From NCBI GenBank assembly GCA_021739625.1, contig JAIPBJ010000007.1, forward strand, positions 1-64,000: a stretch of 64,000 bases of DNA, written 5' to 3'. A program made the translations under genes and the position numbers. Under the pieces are notes generated by a model, which did no database searches, was not told the origin of the DNA, and saw nothing but the letters and a program-made list of their open reading frames with translations. The stretch comes from Flavobacteriales bacterium. Its GTDB lineage: Bacteria > Bacteroidota > Bacteroidia > UBA10329. Within the stretch, counting starts at the first letter, position 1. Each line of letters starts with the position of its first letter. Positions 19,106 through 27,879 of this stretch are shown piece after piece.

Positions 19106-20062
19106 ATGCTGGTCTATCTTCTCTTTGTAATCGGATTCGTGCTGCTGATCAAAGGTGCCGATTGGTTGATTGAAGGAGCGGTGAGCATTGCACAGCGGCT
19201 CAAGGTTCCCGACCTGGTGGTGGGCCTCACCGTGGTGGCCTTTGGCACCTCAGCACCCGAAATGTCGGTCAATATCATCGCATCGGTGAATGACAACAAT
19301 GGTCTGGCCATTGGGAACATCGTGGGCAGCAACATTGCCAACGTTCTCTTCATTCTCGGTCTTTGTGCAGTGATCAGGAATCTCACGGTTCAGCGCAGTA
19401 CCGTGATCGCAGAGATTCCATTCGCCCTTCTGGCCGCAGTCATGGTCGGCTATATGGTCAATGACACGTTGACGGATGTGAATGCTGTGAACCAGATAAG
19501 CCGTGCGGACGGATTCGTGCTGATCGCACTGTTCGCAGTCTTCATTTTCTATACCCTGCGGCTTTCCAAGGCCGATGTGGGTGAAGAGGTGTCACACGTT
19601 CCACAGATGAGTGTGCTCACGGCCGTTGGACTCTTTGTCGTAGGTCTTGCAGGCCTGATCGTGGGTGGGCAGTGGATTGTGGACGGAGCAGTTCACATTG
19701 CCTTGAAACTGGGTTATTCAGAGACTTTCATCGGCCTCACGGTGGTGTCCATCGGAACATCGCTTCCCGAGTTGGCCACCAGCGTGGCAGCAGTGCGCAG
19801 GGGCAACACCGACCTCGCCATCGGCAACGTCATCGGATCCAATATCTTCAACATCTTCTGGGTGCTGGGGCTGTCGGCCGTCATCAGTCCAGTGACCTTC
19901 AACGTGGCCGACAACATCAATATCTACGTGCTTATCGGCACGCACCTGCTGCTTATGCTCGCACTCTTCGTTGGAACACGCCATCAGGTGAACCGCTGGC
20001 AGGGCGTGGTGATGCTGTTGTGCTATGCGGCCTATGTGGCTTATCTGGTGGCGGGCACCTAA
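19106..20062 (+). CDS. Calcium/sodium antiporter (CaCA family, YrbG-like)
   Basis: This 318-residue membrane protein has about ten hydrophobic segments in two homologous halves. Each half carries the CaCA alpha-repeat motif: GTSAPEMSVNIIAS with GNIVGSNIANVLFILG in the first, and GTSLPELATSVAA with GNVIGSNIFNIFWVLG in the second. Those residues form the ion-binding site of Na+/Ca2+ exchangers. It probably exports Ca2+ in exchange for Na+ or H+. The start at 19106 gives an immediate membrane segment and fits the promoter. The stop lies 2 bp from the stop of the convergent protease gene. Confidence 0.92.
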   Translation: MLVYLLFVIGFVLLIKGADWLIEGAVSIAQRLKVPDLVVGLTVVAFGTSAPEMSVNIIASVNDNNGLAIGNIVGSNIANVLFILGLCAVIRNLTVQRSTVIAEIPFALLAAVMVGYMVNDTLTDVNAVNQISRADGFVLIALFAVFIFYTLRLSKADVGEEVSHVPQMSVLTAVGLFVVGLAGLIVGGQWIVDGAVHIALKLGYSETFIGLTVVSIGTSLPELATSVAAVRRGNTDLAIGNVIGSNIFNIFWVLGLSAVISPVTFNVADNINIYVLIGTHLLLMLALFVGTRHQVNRWQGVVMLLCYAAYVAYLVAGT

Positions 20063-20064
20063 GC

Positions 20065-22818
20065 TCACATCACCACCAGCCGTGTGTGACGGAGACCCCG
20101 GGCATCGTCCATCACACGCACCAGATACGTGCCTTTCGGCCAGTTGCTCACATCAAGAGAAGCGGATGTCCCCGTGGCTTGTCCTTCCATCATCATCCTC
20201 CCATCAATGGACAGCACCGAAATGGACTGTCCGATGGCAAGACCGCTCACTGTGACGAAGGTGCCGGCAGGATTGGGTGTAATGGTCAGTGGCGATGGGC
20301 CGTGACCGGCAATGCCAACGGCAACCGATTCGATGCTCGCGCAGTAGTCCTCCGTCTCGCCCATCGAGAAGCTTCCGCAAACGTCAGGGAGTGTGGTGGA
20401 ACCTGTGGTCTGCACACGCAGGCGGGTGTTGCCTGTCAGCGCATTCATCGGCACGGTGATGTTGCCTGCGACAGGCGCACCGGCCACGCCATTCTGATCG
20501 AACAGCAGTTCAGCGGGTGCGAATGTCCCGTTCTGGTCGGCATCGAGCCAGATGCGCACATGTTGGGGCAATGATGCATTGCCCGATGCTGCTGCGATGA
20601 TGCTCACACTGGCAGTGGCACCCTGAATGAGGCTGATATCGCCCTGTTGCCTGTGGAACGCATAGCCGCCATCATTGCCCGATGTGTTGTTGAAACTTCC
20701 CACGGTCAGGTTCTGCACCCATTCATCGCGTTGGCCGAGCAGGGCCGTTGCGCTATTGCCTCCGTTCAATTGGGCCTTTATGGCATTTCCATCCGCCTGC
20801 GAGACCATGATGACCGGTATGCTCACATTGCCGCCCTGCGCACCCGCACCCATGTCGATCGTACCTGTCGCATTGTTCATGATGATGACGGCCGCAGCCC
20901 CGGCATTCTGGGCGTTCAGGGCCTTTATTCCGAATTCGCATGTTCCACGGTCGATTACCGCTATGTTGCCATTGATGGCAGCGGCATTCACCAAGGTCTG
21001 GCATGCTTGGGTCGGGTTGGCCGACCCGTCATTCGCAAGGACCAGCTGTCCGAAAGCCGTGCCTGCCTGCCAGTCTCCGCCCCACGAACTTGGGGCCTGA
21101 AACTGGTAACTGCCCGCAATGGCAGGTGGCGTGAGCACCGTGAGATCGGGGCCGGGGGCCGTAGCGGTCGCTGCACAGTAGGGCAGCACATCAAAGGTCA
21201 GTATATCGGAAGGCGTGGAAATATCCTCAGCGCAGGTGCTTTCCACGTAGAATTCATACTGTCCACAGTTGTCGAGCCCTTGCAGGGTGATGGCCGTGCC
21301 AGTGGTCTGTTGGGTGAGCCATGTTTCTGTTCCCGTCTCGCGGTAGAAAACGGTATAGTTGACCGCAGAAGGCACATCCTCCCAAACGAGTTGCACTGTG
21401 CCTTCCGACACTTCTTCCTCTGCCAGTTGCAATGGAGCGAGGCAGGTGGGACAGTAGTTGTCCAGTATGTAATTGAGGGAATTCTTCACATTGAGCCTGC
21501 CACCGGTAATGAAATTGCCAATGAGGGCGGGCTTCACGTCCACGCCCGACAGCAGGGCATCGAGCACCATGTCGGCACCCAGATGAGGGTTGGACCGCAC
21601 GGTCTGAGCAAAACCAGTGCAAGGCACCGCGTAGAGCAGGGCGATGGCCCCTGCGGTGAGCGGGCTTGAGAAGGATGTGCCGGTGGTGCTGGTATAGCCA
21701 TTGGTGCCGTCCGTGGTGGTCACGCTGATGCCGGGCGAGGCGAGATCGATGGTGTTGACACCATATCCGCCAGCGAAACCGTCATTCCTGTCAGACCTTC
21801 CCACTCCGACCATGTAGGGCGAACTGCAGGCTGTGGGGATGTCGCCATCCACATCCACATTGAGGTTCGAATTGGTGGTGGCCGCACAGTTCAGTATGCC
21901 ATAAGTGCCGAGGGTATCATAAAAGGCGCACCAGAGCGGAACAGAGGCAGGGTTTCCGCCATCAATTCCCCAAGAGGCGTTGGTCGAGACCACAAAGGCG
22001 CCTTTGGCCCCGTTGGTCGCATCATACAGTTTGCGCTGCGTGAGCGGATAATCATAGCAGGAGATGATGTTGGCCTCGCTGTTCACATTGTAGCCCGAGG
22101 CCACCATGATCTTCACGTTCCAGTTGATGCCGGCCACACCGAGACTGTTGTTCCCTTTTGCCCCGATCATTCCGGCCACATTGGTGCCGTGGCCCCCGGT
22201 GGTCACACTGCCGCTGTTGCTGGCCACATCCCAACCATAGATGTCGTCAATGTAGCCGTTGCCGTCATCGTCAATGCCGTTGCCGGCAATCTCCCCGCTG
22301 TTCTGCCAGCGGTTGCCGATGAGGTCGGGATGGGTCATGTTCACGCCCTCTATGATGGCCACCACTATCTCATCGCCCATGGCGGTGGTGCCCCCGGTGG
22401 TGATGTCCCAGGCCTCATCGGCATCTATGTCGGCATCGGGCGTGCCCCCGCTCTGGCCGGTGTTCACGTGGTGCCACTGACTGCCGAAGGTGGGGTCGTT
22501 GGGTGCTGCGCGCAACCACACGCGGTGGTTGTTCTGCACGATGCTGAAGGCATTGTTGCGCGCCAGCAGTTGGCGTGCCTCATCGTGACCGATGGCCAAT
22601 GTGTCGAAGGTCACAAGCCAGGCACGCATGGTCTCCGACAGTGCGCGTTCCACTTTCAGGCCCATTTCAAACGGATAGTCCGCAATGGCAGCGCGGATGT
22701 CAGTCCCTTCCTTGGTCTGCACGATCAACTCGCCCTTGAAATGGGCCTGCTGTGCATGTGCGGACAATGATGACAGGGCGATATGGGCCAGTAGGAGCAG
22801 GAGTGAGAGGTGTCGCAT
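20065..22818 (-). CDS. T9SS-exported subtilisin-family (S8) peptidase
   Basis: This 917-residue protein has a signal peptide (MRHLSLLLLLAHIALSS..AHA), a propeptide-like region, then an S8 domain with the His motif GGHGTNVAGMIGA and the Ser motif TGTSFSSPLTAGA. The position where the catalytic Asp is expected (VAVID-type) reads VAIIEGVNMTH, with Glu. After it come a fibronectin-like domain (PLQLAEEEVSEGTVQLVWED), a PA-like domain (IAVIDRGTCEFGIKALNAQNAGAAAVI), a GEVED-type domain (HVRIWLDADQNGTF..ETEDYC) and a T9SS sorting domain (ITPNPAGTFVTV). It is likely a secreted endopeptidase. The ATG at 22818 is chosen for the signal peptide; a near-promoter GTACTTTG lies about 20 nt upstream. Confidence 0.9.
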   Translation of the reverse strand: MRHLSLLLLLAHIALSSLSAHAQQAHFKGELIVQTKEGTDIRAAIADYPFEMGLKVERALSETMRAWLVTFDTLAIGHDEARQLLARNNAFSIVQNNHRVWLRAAPNDPTFGSQWHHVNTGQSGGTPDADIDADEAWDITTGGTTAMGDEIVVAIIEGVNMTHPDLIGNRWQNSGEIAGNGIDDDGNGYIDDIYGWDVASNSGSVTTGGHGTNVAGMIGAKGNNSLGVAGINWNVKIMVASGYNVNSEANIISCYDYPLTQRKLYDATNGAKGAFVVSTNASWGIDGGNPASVPLWCAFYDTLGTYGILNCAATTNSNLNVDVDGDIPTACSSPYMVGVGRSDRNDGFAGGYGVNTIDLASPGISVTTTDGTNGYTSTTGTSFSSPLTAGAIALLYAVPCTGFAQTVRSNPHLGADMVLDALLSGVDVKPALIGNFITGGRLNVKNSLNYILDNYCPTCLAPLQLAEEEVSEGTVQLVWEDVPSAVNYTVFYRETGTETWLTQQTTGTAITLQGLDNCGQYEFYVESTCAEDISTPSDILTFDVLPYCAATATAPGPDLTVLTPPAIAGSYQFQAPSSWGGDWQAGTAFGQLVLANDGSANPTQACQTLVNAAAINGNIAVIDRGTCEFGIKALNAQNAGAAAVIIMNNATGTIDMGAGAQGGNVSIPVIMVSQADGNAIKAQLNGGNSATALLGQRDEWVQNLTVGSFNNTSGNDGGYAFHRQQGDISLIQGATASVSIIAAASGNASLPQHVRIWLDADQNGTFAPAELLFDQNGVAGAPVAGNITVPMNALTGNTRLRVQTTGSTTLPDVCGSFSMGETEDYCASIESVAVGIAGHGPSPLTITPNPAGTFVTVSGLAIGQSISVLSIDGRMMMEGQATGTSASLDVSNWPKGTYLVRVMDDARGLRHTRLVVM

Positions 22819-22910
22819 CGGAATGGTTGAGGGCAGCAAAGTACAGAAGCTGTCCGTTCCAGAACGGAAGATGTGGGACAAGGAGGCCGATGGCCGCAAA
22901 GACCCCATGT

Positions 22911-23945
22911 TCACCCCCACACCTTGGCCCCCTCGGTGCAGTTGGTGCAGATGTCGATCTCAGAACGGGACTTGAACAGTGACCTTCTGAACTGCCCATA
23001 CTTCGCGCCCTGCCAGATGCTGGCGAAGCTCTCCTTCTTAAGGTCGCCCAGCTGGTGCGTGGCATCCTTGTCGAAGCAGCAGGGCACCACCAGCCCGTCC
23101 CAAGTGATGACACAGGCATGCCACAGTTTCCAGCAGTGGTTCAGCATCCTGTTCTTCACGATGACCTTGCCGTCCTTGCCCCGCTTGTAGCGGCTGTACT
23201 TCTCGTTGGTGGGGATGAGCCGGTTCGGGTCGTTCTCATAGTCATAGACCTGCGCGGTCTTGAAACGCACCTCGTCCACGCCTATCTCCTTGCCCAGCCG
23301 CTCCACTTCGTCCAGTTGATGCTCGTTGTGGCGCACCACGAGGAATTGGAAGATGATGTGCGGGGTGGGCGAGTTCAGTTGGCGTTTCCATTTCACCACG
23401 TTGCGCGTGCCTTCCAGCACCTTGTCCAACCGGCCACCGATGCGATAGTTCTCGTAGGTCTCCTGCGTGGTGCCGTCTATCGACACTATGAGGCGGTCGA
23501 GCCCGCTCTCCACGGTGCGTTTGGCATTCTCGTCCTTCAGATAGTGGGCATTGGTGCTGGTGGCGGTGTAGATGCCCCGGTCGCTGGCAAACTTCACCAT
23601 GTCGAGGAAATCGGGGTTGAGGTAGGGTTCTCCTTGGAAATAGAAGATGAGATAGAGCAGGTCGTCCTTCAACTGTTCGACCGTGCTGCGGAAGAAGGAG
23701 TTGTCCAACATGCCCGTGGGCCGCGAGAACTGCCGCAGGCCGCTGGGACATTCGGGGCAGCGCAGGTTGCACGAGGTGGTGGGTTCAAAGCTGATGCTGA
23801 TGGGCACGCCCCATTGCTGTGGTGTGCCTGTCCATTTGCTCCAATAGTAGCTGCTCAGCACCTTGATGGCGTTCCATGCCCTGCGCGCAGTGACCTTGCG
23901 CATGAAGTTCACTCCGTCTTTCAGTCCTCCTCTCAGTTCGAGCAT
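22911..23945 (-). CDS. Radical SAM protein with SPASM domain
   Basis: The protein is 344 residues. The radical SAM cluster motif is CNLRCPEC (C-x3-C-x2-C) at about residue 55, in EPTTSCNLRCPECPSG. A downstream SPASM region holds C..W.LWHACVITWDGLVVPCCFDKD and ends with DICTNCTEG, giving Cys residues for one or two extra 4Fe-4S clusters. Such proteins modify peptides or mature enzymes, and stand-alone Bacteroidota copies are mostly unassigned. No small precursor peptide gene was recognised nearby. The start at 23945 follows a TAnnTTTG element by 17 nt; the track's longer N terminus runs past the promoter. Confidence 0.88.
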   Translation of the reverse strand: MLELRGGLKDGVNFMRKVTARRAWNAIKVLSSYYWSKWTGTPQQWGVPISISFEPTTSCNLRCPECPSGLRQFSRPTGMLDNSFFRSTVEQLKDDLLYLIFYFQGEPYLNPDFLDMVKFASDRGIYTATSTNAHYLKDENAKRTVESGLDRLIVSIDGTTQETYENYRIGGRLDKVLEGTRNVVKWKRQLNSPTPHIIFQFLVVRHNEHQLDEVERLGKEIGVDEVRFKTAQVYDYENDPNRLIPTNEKYSRYKRGKDGKVIVKNRMLNHCWKLWHACVITWDGLVVPCCFDKDATHQLGDLKKESFASIWQGAKYGQFRRSLFKSRSEIDICTNCTEGAKVWG

Positions 23946-23962
23946 AGTGGCAAATGGGGAGG

Positions 23963-23970
23963 CAAAGGTA
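23963..23970 (-). promoter_or_regulatory. TAnnTTTG promoter element for radical SAM gene
   Basis: TACCTTTG on the minus strand, 17 nt upstream of the ATG at 23945. Confidence 0.55.
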
Positions 23971-24040
23971 GGGGCCACCTGTGGACTGCCCCAGCTTGGC
24001 GATCTCGCCCAGGAGCGTCCCACGACCGCCACCGATGGCC

Positions 24041-24562
24041 TCAGGGTTCCGCTGCCTTCACCACCCGTTGGAAGGAGGTGCGGCCTTGCAGGTCTGTCAC
24101 TTGCAGGAGGTAGATGCCCGTGGGGAGATGGCGCAGATCGAGGGTGTGCGATCGGCCCTGTGCATCTCGGCCATACACCTCTCTGCCAAGCATATCTGAG
24201 AGCCGCACGCTGCCAAGGTGCTGTTGGGCCTCTATGCGAATCATGTCGGTGGCGGGATTTGGGAAGACTGAAAAGCGCAAATCGCCATATTCTTCCGCAC
24301 CATCCTGTATGCTGTCCAAGGCGATGACGGAGACGTCATCCAGATAATAGTAAGACCTTGCTGCATGCATGGAGGCCAGGGTCGGCAAGTGGTGCATGGG
24401 GTCGGAGGGCGAAGGTGTTTGTGGGGGGCTTATAGCACTCTTGGTTCTCAGGATATTTTGATGGCAGGGATAGTTTTGTATCGAAAATGACGAGCTTGGA
24501 GCAACCTTACCTCTTGTATCTGAAAGGCGCATGGATACTGGGCCGTGGAAATCATTTGTCAT
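24041..24562 (-). pseudogene. Remnant of a T9SS-secreted protein (C-terminal end only)
   Basis: The last 80 codons encode a complete T9SS type A sorting domain (FSVFPNPATDMIRIE..DMLGREVYG..LPTGIYLLQVTDLQGR). Just before it is ARSYYYLDDVSVIAL, the closing strand of a jelly-roll domain often found in secreted Bacteroidota enzymes. The residues further upstream (SPSDPMHHLPTLAS and before) have no signal peptide and low coding character, so the catalytic part is missing. I read this as the 3' end of a deleted or rearranged gene. The exact 5' limit is uncertain; credible coding starts near 24370. It borders the repeat array. Confidence 0.55.
24471..24478 (+). promoter_or_regulatory. TAnnTTTG element facing the 21-bp repeat array
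   Basis: TAGTTTTG on the plus strand lies 8 nt before an ATG (24487) that opens a 131-codon frame through the repeat array. It could drive transcription of the array. Confidence 0.35.
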
Positions 24563-24882
24563 ACACCTTGCGCTGGAGGGGGGGGTGGAAGACCCCCCCC
24601 CCCCGGGTCAAAAACCGCCCGCTCGCGGTTTTTTATCGGGAGCGGGCGGTTTTTCAGTGCGCGTTCGCGGTTTTTTATCGCGTGCTCCCGATTTTTTACC
24701 GCTCGCTCGCGGTCAGGAACCGCGCAGGGGGGGTCCGGAATCGCGAGCGGGCGGTCAGGAACCGCGAGCGCCCGATCTTTTACCGCGCGCTCGCGGTCAG
24801 AAACCGCCCGGTTTCAGGGCACGGGGATCGGAGGAATGGTAGGATCCGGCTTTTCATCCGTGGGAGGCGGGGTATCCTCTGA
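24487..24882 (+). CDS. Speculative Arg-rich heptapeptide-repeat ORF
   Basis: This 131-codon frame spans the 21-bp array, so each repeat unit encodes seven residues (RERAVRN, RERPIFY, RALAVRN, RSLAVRN and similar). It is preceded by an exact TAnnTTTG element at a spacing used by real genes here. Against it, all three plus frames through the array are open, which follows from the 21-bp period, and the ORF overlaps the 3' end of an opposing frame at 24814. It may equally be an untranslated structural repeat. Confidence 0.2.
   Translation: MTSLEQPYLLYLKGAWILGRGNHLSYTLRWRGGWKTPPPRVKNRPLAVFYRERAVFQCAFAVFYRVLPIFYRSLAVRNRAGGVRNRERAVRNRERPIFYRALAVRNRPVSGHGDRRNGRIRLFIRGRRGIL
24610..24815. repeat. Tandem array of about ten imperfect 21-bp units
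   Basis: Units such as CGCGAGCGGGCGGTCAGGAAC and CGCCCGCTCGCGGTTTTTTAT follow one another at a strict 21-bp step. Some units carry the reverse complement of the GC core found in others, so the array can fold on itself. The clearest case is a perfect 15-bp stem, AAAAACCGCCCGCTC (24610-24624) with its complement at 24640-24654, followed by a T run. A G8 tract and a C12 tract (24578-24604) lie immediately before it. The array ends exactly at the stop of the minus-strand frame at 24814. There are no unique spacers, so it is not CRISPR. Confidence 0.85.
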
Positions 24883-25113
24883 CTCGGACAGTTGAACGAA
24901 ACGCTCCTTCAGTCTGTTGTAGCGCTCATCGGCCCCGGGCATGCCCGCCTTGGCCGCAGCCTCCAGAATCTTGTAATAGATGAGGCACACCGAATATGCC
25001 TCTGCGCCTGCCAGAAACTGTGTGCCGAGCTGGGCATCACCGTGGCCGAACTCTACGACCTGCCGTTGAGCGAGCAGATGCTGAAGGTGCAGGGCCACTG
25101 CGGCCGCAAATAG
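24814..25113 (-). CDS. Hypothetical protein, C-terminal part convincing, start uncertain
   Basis: The last 60 codons look coding (EAYSVCLIYYKILEAAAKAG..YNRLKERFVQLSE), an amphipathic helical segment followed by a Pro-rich tail ending PPIPVP. Upstream the frame stays open but loses coding character, and I found no good start or signal. It could be a truncated or frameshifted gene. I do not recognise the family. The protein at 43565 also ends in a Pro-rich tail and also borders a repeat array. The coordinates mark only the stretch I can support. Confidence 0.35.
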   Translation of the reverse strand, partial: LFAAAVALHLQHLLAQRQVVEFGHGDAQLGTQFLAGAEAYSVCLIYYKILEAAAKAGMPGADERYNRLKERFVQLSESEDTPPPTDEKPDPTIPPIPVP

Positions 25114-25235
25114 CCCCGGCCAAGGGTGCGGAAGGGCACACCGACCAGACACAGTGACAGTGCCCCATCGGTCTGCCCGCCTCGGCCATGCGTTCGCATC
25201 CGGACCGCTGTTGGACACCCCCGCCCGCCCGTTGC

Positions 25236-25243
25236 TACTTTTG
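25236..25243 (+). promoter_or_regulatory. TAnnTTTG promoter element for tyrS
   Basis: TACTTTTG lies 19 nt before the tyrS ATG; a TTG sits about 21 nt further upstream at the expected -33 position. Confidence 0.6.
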
Positions 25244-25262
25244 CCGCCCCAAAGCATCAGCC

Positions 25263-26558
25263 ATGGCCTTCGCCCCCCACCACGACCTTATTGAAGAACT
25301 GAAATGGCGCGGCCTGCTGCACGATGCCATGCCCGGCACGCAGGACCTGCTCAACCGCGAGATGGTTTCAGGCTATGTGGGCTTCGACCCCACGGCCGAA
25401 TCGCTCCACATCGGCAACCTTGTGCCCGTGATGCTGCTCACGCATCTTCAACTGGCAGGCCACAGGCCCATTGCCCTCGTGGGCGGGGCCACAGGCATGA
25501 TAGGTGACCCCAGCGGCAAGTCGGCCGAGCGCAACCTGCTCGATGAGGAGACCCTACAGCGCAACGTGGCAGGGGTAAGGAAGCAACTGCTCAAGTTCCT
25601 CAATTTCACAGATGGGGCCAACAGGGCCGAACTGGTCAACAACTACGACTGGTTCAAGGGCATCTCGTTCCTACAGTTCATGCGCGACATCGGCAAGCAC
25701 ATCACCGTGAGCTACATGATGGCCAAAGATTCTGTGCAGAACCGCTTGGAGACCGGCATCTCGTTCACCGAGTTCAGCTATCAGCTGGTGCAGGGCTACG
25801 ACTTTGTGCATCTGCTCAAGAACCATGGCTGCAAGCTCCAGATGGGCGGATCGGACCAGTGGGGCAACATCGTCACCGGCACCGAACTCATCCGCAGGAT
25901 GGGCGCAGGCGAGGGTTTTGCCCTTGTGGCACCCCTCATCACCAAGACCGATGGCGGCAAATTCGGCAAGAGCGAGCAGGGCAACGTGTGGCTCGACCCG
26001 CAGCGCACCTCGCCCTACCGCTTCTATCAGTTCTGGCTCAATGTGTCGGACGAGGACGCCAAGCGCTACATCCGCATCTTCTCGCTGCTCTCAAGGCCCG
26101 AGATCGAGTCGTTGCAACAGCAGCACGATGGGGCCCCCCACCTGCGCCTCCTGCAAAAGGCATTGGCCGAAGATGTGACCGTGCGCGTGCATTGCCGCGA
26201 GGATCTTGACGCGGCCGTGGCGGCATCCGAGATCCTCTTCGGGCAGGGCACGGAGGACAGTCTGCGTCAACTTTCCGAGTCCGACCTGCTGGCCGTGTTC
26301 GAGGGCGTGCCGCAGTTCCACATTTCAGAGCAGGAACTGAAAGCTGGCATCCCCATCATCGACCTGCTGGCCGAGATGACCACCGTGTTCCCGTCCAAGG
26401 CCGAGGCACGCAAGATGATCCAGGGAAACGGGGTCAGCATCAACAAGACCAAGGTGGCCGCCATCGACCTGATGGTCAACGTTGATCACCTCATCGCTGG
26501 GCGGTACATTCTCGCCCAGAAAGGGAAGAAGAACTACTACCTGCTGATTGTAGGGTGA
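25263..26558 (+). CDS. tyrS: Tyrosyl-tRNA synthetase
   Basis: This 431-residue class I synthetase charges tRNA-Tyr. The HIGH-type motif reads HIGN in [11 protein letters not shown], preceded by the [13 protein letters not shown] signature. The tyrosine-binding site shows [11 protein letters not shown], and the KMSKS-type motif reads KFGKSEQGN. The C terminus has an S4 RNA-binding domain ([15 protein letters not shown]). The length is normal for the bacterial TyrS group using KFGKS. The ATG at 25263 fits both the family N terminus and the promoter; the track's start at 25188 is upstream of the promoter. Confidence 0.97.
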   Translation: MAFAPHHDLIEELKWRGLLHDAMPGTQDLLNREMVSGYVGFDPTAESLHIGNLVPVMLLTHLQLAGHRPIALVGGATGMIGDPSGKSAERNLLDEETLQRNVAGVRKQLLKFLNFTDGANRAELVNNYDWFKGISFLQFMRDIGKHITVSYMMAKDSVQNRLETGISFTEFSYQLVQGYDFVHLLKNHGCKLQMGGSDQWGNIVTGTELIRRMGAGEGFALVAPLITKTDGGKFGKSEQGNVWLDPQRTSPYRFYQFWLNVSDEDAKRYIRIFSLLSRPEIESLQQQHDGAPHLRLLQKALAEDVTVRVHCREDLDAAVAASEILFGQGTEDSLRQLSESDLLAVFEGVPQFHISEQELKAGIPIIDLLAEMTTVFPSKAEARKMIQGNGVSINKTKVAAIDLMVNVDHLIAGRYILAQKGKKNYYLLIVG

Positions 26559-26675
26559 GAAATGGAATATGGAAAATAGAAGGTAGAAAATGGTCGGGTG
26601 GGGTGGTTGGCATCCGTGTCGCGAACACCATTTTCCATTCAGGACTTTCCTCATATTCTCCCAGTGGCCCCATGC
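26559..26675 (+). other. Short intergenic region with inverted AAAATGG/CCATTTT
   Basis: GAAAATGGT near 26588 and ACCATTTTC near 26625 form a loose inverted repeat between tyrS and pgk. No T run follows, so terminator function is uncertain. A similar purine-rich stretch (GGAAAATGGGGAAATGG) lies at about 46540. Confidence 0.35.
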
Positions 26676-26683
26676 TATTTTTG
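26676..26683 (+). promoter_or_regulatory. TAnnTTTG promoter element for pgk
   Basis: TATTTTTG is followed by CGGCC and the ATG at 26689: a 5-nt spacing predicting a leaderless mRNA. Confidence 0.65.
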
Positions 26684-26688
26684 CGGCC

Positions 26689-27879
26689 ATGAGAACAATG
26701 GACAATTATTCCTTTTCGGGCAAGAAGGCCCTGATCCGTGTGGATTTCAACGTGCCGCTCGATGACCATTTCCACATCACGGACGACACCCGCATACGGG
26801 CGGCCATCCCCACCATCCAAAAGATTCTGAAAGATGGTGGATCCGTCATCCTCATGAGCCATCTGGGCCGCCCCAAGAGCGGGCCGGAGGACAAATTCTC
26901 GCTCAAGCACCTCGTGAACCACATAGCCGACCTGCTGGGTGTGCCCGTGCTGTTTGCCACCGATTGCGTGGGCGAGGTGGCCGAAAAGGCGGCTGCCGAC
27001 CTCAAGGCGGGCGAGGTGCTGCTGTTGGAGAACCTGCGCTTTCACAAGGAAGAGGAGAAGGGCGACCGCGATTTCTCCAAGAAGCTTTCGCTCTTGGGCG
27101 ATGTGTATGTGAACGATGCCTTCGGCACCGCCCACCGCGCCCATGCCAGCACCACCGTGGTGGCCGATTTCTTTCCAAACGACAAGATGTTCGGCTACCT
27201 TTTGGCCGCAGAGATCGAAAGCGTTGACCGCGTCCTCAAAAAGGCCGAACGCCCGCTCACCGCAGTGATGGGCGGGGCCAAGGTGTCGAGCAAGATCAGC
27301 ATCATCACCCACCTGTTGGACAAGGTCGATCACATCATCATCGGGGGCGGCATGACCTTCACCTTTGTGAAAGCACAGGGCGGCAAAGTGGGCAGCTCAT
27401 TGGTGGAGGATGATTTCATAGAAACCGCCAAGCAGATCCTCAAGGATGCCGAGGCCAAAGGCGTGAAGATCCATCTTCCTGTTGACTCTGTGGTGGCCGA
27501 CAGGTTCGACAATGCCGCCAACACCAAGACCTGCGACAGCAACGCCATCCCTGACGGATGGATGGGCCTCGATGTAGGGCCCAGGGCCGAAGCTGCCTAT
27601 CACGACCTGCTGATGGACTCCAGGACCATCCTGTGGAATGGCCCGATGGGCGTTTTCGAGATGGAGAAATTCCAGCATGGCACCGAGGCCATCGGCCGGT
27701 CCATTGCCGAGGCCACGGCCAAAGGCGCATTCTCGCTCGTGGGCGGTGGCGACAGCGTGGCGGCCGTCAACCAGTTCGGTCTGGCCCACAAGGTGAGCTA
27801 TGTCTCCACGGGTGGCGGTGCGCTGCTCGAATACATGGAAGGCACCGAGCTTCCGGGCATTGCCGCTATTCGGGGATAA
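26689..27879 (+). CDS. pgk: Phosphoglycerate kinase
   Basis: The 396-residue glycolytic enzyme transfers phosphate from 1,3-bisphosphoglycerate to ADP. Visible signatures are [13 protein letters not shown] near the N terminus, [44 protein letters not shown], the nucleotide-binding GGGMTFTF region, WNGPMGVFE and [13 protein letters not shown] near the C terminus. All expected substrate-binding motifs are intact. The start at 26689 (MRTMDNY; 26698 also possible) lies 5 nt after its promoter element. The 3' end overlaps the convergent cvpA-like gene by 14 bp. Confidence 0.97.
   Translation: MRTMDNYSFSGKKALIRVDFNVPLDDHFHITDDTRIRAAIPTIQKILKDGGSVILMSHLGRPKSGPEDKFSLKHLVNHIADLLGVPVLFATDCVGEVAEKAAADLKAGEVLLLENLRFHKEEEKGDRDFSKKLSLLGDVYVNDAFGTAHRAHASTTVVADFFPNDKMFGYLLAAEIESVDRVLKKAERPLTAVMGGAKVSSKISIITHLLDKVDHIIIGGGMTFTFVKAQGGKVGSSLVEDDFIETAKQILKDAEAKGVKIHLPVDSVVADRFDNAANTKTCDSNAIPDGWMGLDVGPRAEAAYHDLLMDSRTILWNGPMGVFEMEKFQHGTEAIGRSIAEATAKGAFSLVGGGDSVAAVNQFGLAHKVSYVSTGGGALLEYMEGTELPGIAAIRG

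Noticed and set aside
27866-27879. 14-bp overlap of pgk and the cvpA-like gene as something special
   Set aside because: Short convergent overlaps are common in compact genomes.
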